This document shows positions 56,549 to 64,000 of a DNA stretch of 64,000 nt, one piece after another. Both the position numbers and the translations under genes were made by a program. The notes under the pieces are model-generated. The model searched no databases. It worked only from the letters and a program-made list of their open reading frames with translations, and was not told where the DNA came from. Source of the stretch: Gadus chalcogrammus (Eukaryota > Chordata > Actinopteri > Gadiformes > Gadidae); contig NC_079413.1 of the NCBI RefSeq assembly GCF_026213295.1, positions 15,716,938 through 15,780,937 of the forward strand, in the 5' to 3' direction. The first letter of the stretch is position 1, and the number at the start of each line of letters is the position of its first letter.

Positions 56549-59050
56549 TCAAGGATCCTTGAAACGGGACGTAGACTTTGCAATGAGCTCAGACTTATCA
56601 GGCCTCGGCAACGGTGCAATGTTTGCAAGCAGTCTTTTTTGGCGAGGTGGAGGCCTTGCCGGAAATGCTGGGTTGTTGGCTCATAAATGGTCCTGGCAAC
56701 CCAGCGACTGCTTGACTTCGAGTAGGCAAATGAGTACCTTGGTTGTCCTAACACACGCACAAGCTAAATATCATACTTCGTTGAGTATTTCTACACAGTA
56801 CAATTATGGACTATATGGTGCTAGAATGTTGATGATAATCCACAAAGCTGACAACATTTATCTTTCAAGTATTAGAAAATGTATTTATGACAGATTTAAA
56901 GAAGCAGACTACTCTTTACCTTCTGCTGTTTTAGCCTGTGGCCTGCCAACATTTGCGTTATGATCCATGACTGCCAGTTGTGTGCGGGCCAGCATGGTGT
57001 CATAGCTGAAGTGGAGCCTTTTTGGTGCATACTTCAGCATCCCTGTGTGGTATACCTCAAGGGACCCTGTGTAGGTTCAATTTAACCCATCAAAATATAT
57101 TATGTAAAATTACATAATAACATGTGTTCAGAAATAGTTCAGAAAGTTAGATTTAAAACAACTACTTCTAGAGCTACAGTGTCTGGTTATTCGAGAAGCA
57201 CAGTAGAGTTTTGCTACATATAATCATGCATAGTTGTAAACTTACGAATAAAACATTTCTCCAAATCTCAAGTTAATTATTTTGAAGGCATACCAGTGTG
57301 CTTGAAAAGGGCCATCTGCTGCAAGTCACGCAGAAGATTCTTTCCCAGGACTACGTCTTTCACAGCCCGGAACGCTGGAGAATCAGACTTCATCCACCTC
57401 TTTTTTCGTTGTCCCTCCTCCGTAAATGGTGCATGATGACATGCATGTTCAACACCAGCCTCCTCCCATCTATGCACACCACAGATGTGGTGCAGCACAC
57501 ATTCCTGGAAGATGTAATGTAGTAATGAAGGTTTTGGGTTAGACCATTTGAACATTTAACCTATTGCTTTTGTGCAGTCTTTGGCACTATGGTGCCCCTG
57601 CCCAATGACAATACATACAGTAAGTTCCTTCTTACCTTTCCATCACCATGACTTGAGCTACAGGACCAGTACAGTTGATTGCAGATCGATTTTAGCCATG
57701 GCAGTAGATCTCTATTTTCTTTTCTTCTCTTTTTTGTTGCCTAGGGTGAGACGTTTTTTCTTTATGCCTAGAAAAAACAAAAAGGGTAGATTTTACCAAC
57801 TGCAAAAATATTAAAATATATTGTGTGAAAATATGGGTTGTTGTAGATGTGTCACTTACCCTTACTGACATGCCGTGTCAAACTCATGACGGATGTGGCC
57901 ATAGCTCTCCCTCATAATTTTCGGTATAGAGGGAGCTTGATCAGTGGTTATGACACCAACATCCATTGAAAGAAGATGGTCCAGGCCTCTTTGAAATCCA
58001 ATTGCCTCCATGGCAACAGAGCTGGGGGCCTCTGACATATGGAATAACATTCTTATTTATCAGGCAACCAACTGGATACATCTTGTTTGTAATATATTTT
58101 TGTTCACAAACTTTTCATGCTGATATACCTGGACTAACTCAAAATGGAGAATTGTTTTAGTTGCATCATCCTGGAAGAAGTATGTGGAGAATTTGGCGCT
58201 GGAACGTGTACAATAAATACATACACATCATTTTAGCTGTACCTTATGGTGTTCAAAATTACACTCAAATTGCATTAATAATTATGCATACCTGGGCTAT
58301 CACACCTGGCATCTCCTCCCAAGTCAACTTTCTGTCCGGAAGCACTTAGTTCTCTGACATGCTCTATGTTGTTATCTTGCTAAGCCTTGTATGCGTCGTT
58401 CACAGCTGGAATGAGGTATTTTGATTGGATGGCATGGTATTGTGATTTACTGGGGAGTTGTAGGTTGACAAGTTGTGCCCAGTCTTGTATATCGGTGAAG
58501 GTTGCTCCTGTAAACAAGATGGCAGCACAGGTCAGTATTTTGTTACGTCCCATCTGCCTCTGGCCTGGGCAAGATTCCCAATCGCCACTGTGTCCTTGCA
58601 GGCATGTCCAATACATTTTTATTTGGCTCCATGTTGTGTTGTGGTCTTCTCTTCGATGGCCGTTCCGCATTGGCGGCATGTTTTAAAAAGTTCCATCAGT
58701 TTAGCCTCATCCACCAACCATCTCCTGTCTGCCGAGCTATCCCCAGAGCCTTTACTGGATGTAGAACCTGAACCCGATCCTGGACTAAATGGGGAGGTGT
58801 CACTCAGTGGCTTGAAGCTATCGTCAGCTGGGTCGTCTACTCCCAATCCCAAAGCTTGTGCTCATTTCATGTAGATCATCATCTAGATCTTCCTTTGGGA
58901 TTTACGATGTCACCCAATACCTTGCAATTAAAAATAAATAAATATGCAATTCACAATGTCAAGTCAGTTGGCTTGAAACATCAACGGCAACACTTGTGAT
59001 GCAATGCTTACCTCTGGAATTTTCCTCGTTGGAGGCTGTGCCAGGTGTAG
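56549..59050 (-). pseudogene. Kolobok-like DDE transposase, multi-exon, frameshifted
   Basis: Minus-strand pieces in order: PGTASNEENS exon (about 59045-59012), acidic region and LVDEAKLMELFKTCRQCGTA (58910-58625), VLDMP/CLQGHSGDWES then GRNKILTCAAILFTGATF (58679-58383), GDARCDSPG with the first acid (about 58270), STYFFQDDATKTILHFELVQ, VAMEAIGFQRGLDHLLSM and VITTDQAPSIPKIMRE with the second acid (58050-57862), HRWEEAGVEHACHH...SPAFRAVKDVV (57555-57277), LEVYHTGMLKYAPKRLHFSY with the third acid (about 57055), MLARTQLAVMDHNANVGR, and a C-terminus ending SRFKDP at the stop 56549-56551. This order is that of THAP-type TTAA transposases. Slips near 58855, 58620 and 56660 inactivate it. The gypsy LTR at 59051 cuts its first exon. 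Confidence 0.78.
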
Positions 59051-59179
59051 TGATATATGAATGTATGGGCCACCGTAGTGCCATACCTCTGACGTCATAT
59101 CCATGTGTCCGGAAATAAAGCAGTTGTTTTATTAACGAAACCTACACGGTAGTCACGGTTAATGTCTCCGCACATGACA

Positions 59180-59194
59180 TGGTGTCAGAAGTGG
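59180..59194 (+). promoter_or_regulatory. Primer-binding site TGGTGTCAGAAGTGG
   Basis: Directly after the LTR end CATGACA; complements the 3' end of tRNA-Leu over 15 bases. The gag ATG follows 28 bases later. Confidence 0.82.
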
Positions 59195-59221
59195 CCAATT
59201 GACAAACATTTTTAAGTGACA

Positions 59222-59371
59222 ATGGCGAAATTGGGACCTCTAGAAAAGTTTGATTTCACCCGTCCGGCTGAGTGGCCAATGTGGCACCGACGTTTTGATC
59301 GCTATCGAGTGGCAACGAAACTAGACCGGGACAGTGGTGTAGTGCAGGTGAACACGCTTCTCTATGCTATG
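59222..59371 (+). pseudogene. Gypsy gag N-terminus, truncated
   Basis: MAKLGPLEKFDFTRPAEWPM, then a tryptophan-rich helix pattern and VVQVNTLLYAM, typical of the start of fish gypsy gag. The frame then runs without a stop into proline-rich code of a different element, a chance fusion. Confidence 0.75.
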
Positions 59372-59382
59372 CCTCCACGCTC

Positions 59383-60660
59383 CTACTCTCAGCCTCTGAC
59401 CCCGGTTCCCCGCTACCAGCCTCTGCCTCCGGTTCCCCGCTACCAGCCTCTGCCCCTGGTTCCCCGCTCTCAGCCTCTGCTCCCGGTTCCCCGCCACCAG
59501 CCTCTGCCCCCGGTTCCCCGCTACCAGCCTCTGCCCCCGGTTCCCCGCTACCAGCCTCTGCCCCCGGCCCCCCGCTATCAGCCTCTGCCCCCGGCCCCTA
59601 GCTACCAGTCTCTGTCCCCGGCCCCCAGCTACCAGCCTCTGTCCCCGGTTCCCCGCTACCAGCCTCTGCCCCCGGTCCCTAGCTACCAGCCTCGGCCCCC
59701 GGTTCCTAGCTACCAGCCTCTGCCCCCGGTCCCTAGCTACCAGCCTCCTCCCTTGCGGACAATCAGAGTGGGGGTGGTGAGTTTGGGGTACCACCCGGTT
59801 CCTCCTGGCACTCCAGCTCCCGCACCGACTCCGGTCCCTGAGCCCTGTCCGGTTCCTGAGCCCACTCCTCGCCTTCCAGAGGGGGACCGGCCTCTTCGCC
59901 TGCCTGAGGAGGTCCGCCCTCTGCTCCTGCCGGAGGTGGCCCGCCCTCCAGACCGTCCAGGGGAGGCACGCCCTCCGCTCCTGCCTGAGGGGGTCCGCCC
60001 CCTGCTCCTTCCAGAGGGGGACCGCCCTCTGCTCTTGCCGGAGGTGGCCCGCCCTCCAGACCGTCCAGGGGAGGCACGCCCTCTGCTCCTCTGGAAGGAG
60101 CAGGGGGCCTGCCCCCTGCTCCTTCTAGAGGGGGACCGGCCTCTGCTCCTGCCGGAGGGGGCCCGCCCTCCAGACCGTCCAGGGGAGGCACGCCCTCCGC
60201 TCCTGCCTGAGGGGGCCTGCCCCCTGCTCCTTCCAGAGGGGGACCGGCCTCTGCTCCCAGCCGGAGGGGGCCCGCCCTCCAGACCGTCCAGGGGAGGCAC
60301 GCCCTCCGCTCCTGCCTGCGGGGGCCCTCCTCCACTCCTTCCCGAGGGGGGTTCCTCTTCAAGGCCTTCCAGAGGGGACCAGCCCTCTACCTCGCCTACC
60401 TCCAGAGGGGACCAGCCCTCTACCTTGCCTTCCAGAGGGGGTCCGCCCTCTACCTGGCCTTCCTACAGAGGGGACCCGCCCTCTACCTGGCCTTCCACCA
60501 GAGGGGACCCACCCTCGACCTGGCCTTCCACCAGAGGGGACCCACCCTTTACCTCTCCTTCCACTAGAGGGGATCCGCCCTCTACCTCTCCTTCCTCCAG
60601 AGGGGACCCGCCCTCCACCTCGCCTTCCTCCTGAGGGGACCCGCCCTCTACCTCGCCTTC
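59383..60660 (+). repeat. Coding minisatellite: three blocks of GC-rich tandem repeats
   Basis: Block 1 (59383-59752): 27-base units giving VPRYQPLPP, about 13 copies. Block 2 (about 59880-60310): a compound unit of about 108-115 bases with CGCCCTCCAGACCGTCCAGG, four copies, giving RPPDRPGEARP and LLLPEG. Block 3 (about 60340-60660): about 33-36-base units giving SRGDPPSTSPS. One + frame (59222-60634) stays open through all three, and the minus strand is also open by composition. Function unknown; similar proline-rich regions precede the 3' LTR in fish gypsy elements. Confidence 0.9.
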
Positions 60661-61008
60661 GCCGGCCTCCTGAAGGTTTCCGCCTTCGCCACTGCTGGCC
60701 TTCAGAGGGGTCTCCTTGCGGTGCAGGCCTCCTGAGGGACTGAGCCCTCATCGTCCTTGCCGCCGGCCTCCTGAAGGGTTCCGCCTTCACTCTGCCTCTG
60801 CTTGCCCCCCAGGCCGTCCGCCTGAGGCTCCCTGCCATGCCCTGGGGCAGTTTTCTGGCCGCCCGCCTGACGTCCCTCCGCTCTGCCCCAGTCCATTTAT
60901 TTTTTTTGGATTCCCCCCTCCTGGCGCCCCTCCACCCACCCGTTTTGGGTTTGACTTTCTTCGTTTTTTCGTGGGTCGCCTGGCAGTCGACCATTAAGGG
61001 GGGGGTAC

Positions 61009-61290
61009 TGTCATGGTCTGTCGTTTTTTGGTGTGTTTCCCTGTGTTTCCCTCCTGTGTTGATTACTGTTCCCTCCCCTAATGTGTCTCAGCTGTTCCTC
61101 GTTGTGTTTGTTACTTAAGCCCTTGTCTTTCCTTTGTTCCTTGTGCTATCATTGTGGTTGTTCGTCCTGCGTGTTCCCTGTTCCCTGTTCCCACCTGAGT
61201 TCCTTGCCTTAGCCTTTAGGCGTGAATAAAGTGCCGTTCTCTCGAAACCGTCTGGGTCCTACCTGCCTGCCTGCACCCTCAACCCTAACA
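61009..61290 (+). mobile_element. LTR, TGTCATGGTCTG...AACCCTAACA
   Basis: 282 bases, TG to CA, preceded by the polypurine tract and containing AATAAA at 61225-61230. It is the 3' LTR of the inserted element. Confidence 0.85.
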
Positions 61291-62245
61291 AAAATAGCCG
61301 CAAGCTGACAACGTTCATTACTCCTATTGGCAGGTTCTGTTTCTGTAGACTCCCATTCGGGATAACGTCAGCCACAGAAATTTTTCAAAGACAGATGTCC
61401 ACTCTGCTTAAGGACCACGAGTCGTAGTGATGGACGACATTCTGGTGCATGGAGCCACGACCGAGGAGCATGACCGTAGTCTGAATGCAGTTTTGTGGAC
61501 TGTCAAAAACAGTGTACTGAAATTGAACAGGGCCAAATGCCACTTTGGCAAGTCAGAAATTCAGTACTTTGGACACCTCATCAGTGCGGATGGCCTGAGG
61601 CCGGGCCCCAGCAAGGTGAAGGCAGTCACCCAAATGGCCAGTCCAACAAGTGTCGAGGAACTGCGTCAGGTCCTGGGCCTCATCAACTATGTTGGGAGAT
61701 TTCTGCCTGATTTCTCCACCAAACTGCATCCGATCACTGATCTGCTGAAGAGGGAAAACTACTGGGTCTGGAGTGAGGCACAAGAAAGAGCGTTTGAGAC
61801 TTTCAAAGCCATGCTTGTGTCAGCCCCTGCTCTGGTATACTACGAAGCTACCAGGAAGACTGTCGTCAGTGCAGACGCGAGCAGCTACGGCTTAGGGGTT
61901 GCGTTAATGCAGGAACATGGCGGCGAGTGGAAGCCAGTGGCAGTCTGTTCTCGTACACAGTCAGAGGCCGAGAAAAGGTACTCACAATTTGAAAAGGAGT
62001 GCCTGGCGTGTGTGTGGGCCTGCGAGAGGTTTGCACGCTACGTACAAGGTATGGACAGTTTTCACGTGCACACAGACCACAAACCTCTTGTGCCGCTTAT
62101 CAATACCTACGACCTGGAGAAAGCTCCTCCTAGGTGTCAGAGGCTTCTCATGCGCCTTCTTCGTTTTAATGTGGTGGCCGAGCACATTCTAGGGAAACAG
62201 TTAGTCGTCGCGACACACTATCCAGACAGCCCTTGTCCGAGGTGA
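61291..62245 (+). pseudogene. Gypsy reverse transcriptase and RNase H, 5'-truncated
   Basis: Begins in the RT palm (SRKLTTFITPIGRFCF, LPFGITSATEIFQRQM), a TAG at about 61425 just before [18 protein letters not shown], where MDDI is the Y-x-D-D-type active site, then [20 protein letters not shown], the FLPDF connection, RNase H ([36 protein letters not shown]) and MRLLRFNVV. The stop right before the active site and the missing fingers make it inactive. Confidence 0.87.
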
Positions 62246-62369
62246 GTGATGGGGAGCTGGAGCACGAGGTACAGGCCTACGTGGAATCAGTCGTTGCCAA
62301 TGCTCCAGTCTCATCACAAAGACTCAGATCATAGCATTAATCGGAAATGGGTGGCTGCCCAAGTCACGG

Positions 62370-62912
62370 ATGCTACCATCTCTTCAGCCTTATTTTTCTG
62401 CTAGGGCTCATCTCTCCGAAACAGATGGGCTGGTGCTATATCAGGATAGGATCGTCATCCCTGTTGCGCTGAGATCTGCCATACTGAAGCAGATTCATGG
62501 AGGCCATCAGGGCTGGACAAGGTGCCGTGCGCGAGCCAGGATGTCAGTGTGGTGGCCACGCATCAGTGGTGAGATAACACAGAATGTCTCAGCATGCCGA
62601 TTCTGCGTCGAAAACCGACCCACTCAGCGACGTGAGCCACTACTCACCACAGCCCTACCAGAGGGCCCATGGCAGCGCATTGCAGCAGACCTCTGCGAAC
62701 TGGAAAAGAAGAGTTACCTCGTGGTGACGGACTATTACTCAAGGGACCTTGAAATAGCTCACCTCTCTTCAACGTCCACCATACAAGTCATCAACAGGCT
62801 CAAAGCCATGTTCGTGAGATGGGGGATACCATTTGAAATGGTGAGTGACAACGGCCCACAGTTCACATCTGGGGAGCTCAAAGACTTTAGTGAGAAGTAT
62901 GGTTTTGCCCAG
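62370..62912 (+). pseudogene. Gypsy integrase, truncated before the third acid
   Basis: HHCC zinc domain (H and H in HGGHQG, CRFC), first acid in AADLCELEKKSYL, second in MVSDNGPQFTSGE; the frame leaves gypsy sequence at about 62910 (KYGFAQ). A frame change near 62330 separates it from RNase H. Without the glutamate it cannot catalyse strand transfer. Confidence 0.85.
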
Positions 62913-64000
62913 AGGTGTAGCCATGGTTTCAACATTGGGGGGGACAAATGCCTGGGGGCGGGGTCCGCCCCCCCCCCCGAGGCAAAGATTTTTTACAAAA
63001 CATCAATGAATGTAATGTGGACATTTTTATTGCATAACCATCACATTTGCCAATGCTGAGTAAAACCCACCCAGGTGCATCTATCTCATGGACCTAAATA
63101 GAAGTCACCCCAAAACTTTTGTTACCCCTCAGAAAATATAGATTTTCTGATATTTTCATCCACTTGTTTAATAAGTACATAGATGAGTTTCACGAGAGAG
63201 CGCACTGAGCTAATCTCATGGTGAAACCATTAGCCGTATTGAATGATGCACTGTTAAAGAATTAGACATGCCAAGGACATAACCTAAATGTTTTCTGATT
63301 ACGGTAGTTATGGATTAATCTATGAATACATACATTATACAATGTTTTGTAACCTTGAATGGGCTGTCACGGTTGAGGAATTTTCACCGCAGTGAAAACA
63401 GGGGGCGCAATATCGCGGTATGCGATATTATTGCACAATTTTTTAAAATGCAGTTTAAGCGAGATAATGCACATTTAAATTCAAAACACACCCGTAACCG
63501 GAGTTTTGTCAGCGAACTTTTCGGACACAACGGAGCTGAAGGTTTGTGTGGAACCAGTTGCCATGGAGAATACGTCACCACTTTGCCAACAGTAGGTTTG
63601 TTACTAAATTTATATTTATATTACTTTACTTTGTGTAGTGCCGAACAACTCCCCTTACCTGTTCTAAAATCAGCGCAAAGCACGGCCTCTTGGGGCTTAT
63701 TGCTTAATTTAAAATAGGTTATTAAAAAATCTCGTTGGAAGCGCGATGTATGCGCAGGCGCTGTTTGGGCATAACAATATGGCGGCTGCCGTTTAATGTA
63801 GTTTTCATCACCACCACCGGATTATGTTTCATTTATTTCATTACAGCACGTCCCCTAAACGTTACAACATAATCGACACGAATGAGCACAGCATCGAGCA
63901 GTGGAAAAGTGGGTTTATTTAATATGAAGTTCGTATTTTTAATTGTTGAAATTAAATCAGCGGTGACGAGCTAGTTGTTTTGGTAGCGGCTAAATTAGCA
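62912..64000. mobile_element. Start of a hAT-like element running off the window
   Basis: CAGAGGTGTAGCCATGGTTTC with a G-rich then C-rich stretch (62936-62980) is like the tips of fish TTF-type hAT elements. 63370-63600 could be an exon (open frame with HNGAEGLCG, then a GTAGGT donor), and near 63867-63960 ATGAGCACAGCATCGAGCAG opens a short frame. No domain recognised; the far end is outside. Confidence 0.4.

Larger units (their letters stand above)
59372..61290 (+). mobile_element. 3' part of another LTR retrotransposon with proline-rich minisatellites and LTR
   Basis: Ends with a polypurine tract AAGGGGGGGGTAC and an LTR (61009-61290). Before it lie three tandem-repeat blocks and a proline-rich frame. 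Gypsy #3 RT code resumes right after 61290, so this block was inserted there. Its own pol is absent. Confidence 0.75.
59051..62912 (+). mobile_element. Third Ty3/gypsy retrotransposon, internally deleted and interrupted
   Basis: Probable LTR 59051-59179 (TG...CA, AATAAA at 59114-59119), primer-binding site, gag start (59222), then a foreign LTR-element block (59372-61290), then RT, RNase H and integrase to 62912, where a hAT-like end cuts the integrase after its second acid. Gag remainder, protease and the front of RT are missing. Confidence 0.8.

Noticed and set aside
58387..58874. Plus-strand frames opposite the transposase
   Set aside because: Shadow of the minus-strand coding sequence, whose conserved motifs are clear.
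59321..60994. Long minus-strand open frames (157 to 211 codons) through the proline-rich block
   Set aside because: They come from GC-rich tandem repeats without stops; composition is arginine-glycine repeats mirroring the + strand. No start context or domain.

Overview
The window is from an animal nuclear genome, almost certainly a teleost fish. Genes are split by GT-AG introns, (TG)n and homopolymer tracts are common, and the repeats are the usual fish set: hAT, Tc1, pogo, TTAA-target (Kolobok-like), PIF/Harbinger-like, L1, L2 and Ty3/gypsy. About nine tenths of the sequence is mobile-element DNA, deeply nested. There is no bacterial gene, tRNA, rRNA or CRISPR array that I can support.

Layout. 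1-9380: one large DNA transposon with long terminal inverted repeats (TIRs), IS3EU-like by its 5'-TAC end and IS3-like DDE integrase. It carries a spliced HECT ubiquitin-ligase gene (+) and the transposase (-), tail to tail, and both begin with a related zinc-ribbon exon. It sits in an L1 remnant (9381-10640). 10846-16950: a TTAA-target element with a THAP-like exon (+) and a spliced gene for a P2X7-type C-terminal (P2RX7_C) domain (-), itself hit by several smaller elements. 17146-21790: a Ty3/gypsy element with integrase ahead of reverse transcriptase (Gmr1-like order), split by a hAT with target-site duplications (TSDs). 22002-28476: a 3.2-kb tandem duplication holding the promoter and first three candidate exons of an IFI44/IFI44L-like gene. 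Its GTP-binding and downstream exons lie at 31023-31520 and 38563-39589, separated by Tc1, pogo, TTAA, LTR and hAT insertions. This is the only clear host gene.

40725-50070: two nearly identical hAT copies in inverted orientation, both with the TSD GTGTAGAG, flank a 3.9-kb block. A Ty3/gypsy gag-pol gene (- strand, 50079-53652) continues from the outer side of the right copy to the + strand beside the left copy, which points to an inversion through the hAT pair. 54835-55114 is a 280-bp near-perfect palindrome. 55178-59050 holds a second P2RX7_C gene (+) facing a DDE transposase gene (-), the same tail-to-tail plan as at 10.8-17 kb. 59051-62912 is a third Ty3/gypsy element with primer-binding site, gag start, RT-RNase H and integrase, interrupted by the 3' part of another LTR element that includes a long proline-rich coding minisatellite. 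From 62912 to the end is the start of another, probably hAT, element.

What ties the window together is two unrelated transposon types that both pair a transposase with an oppositely transcribed cellular-type protein domain (HECT ligase; P2X7 ballast domain), and an interferon-response gene whose promoter is duplicated and whose introns are filled by insertions.
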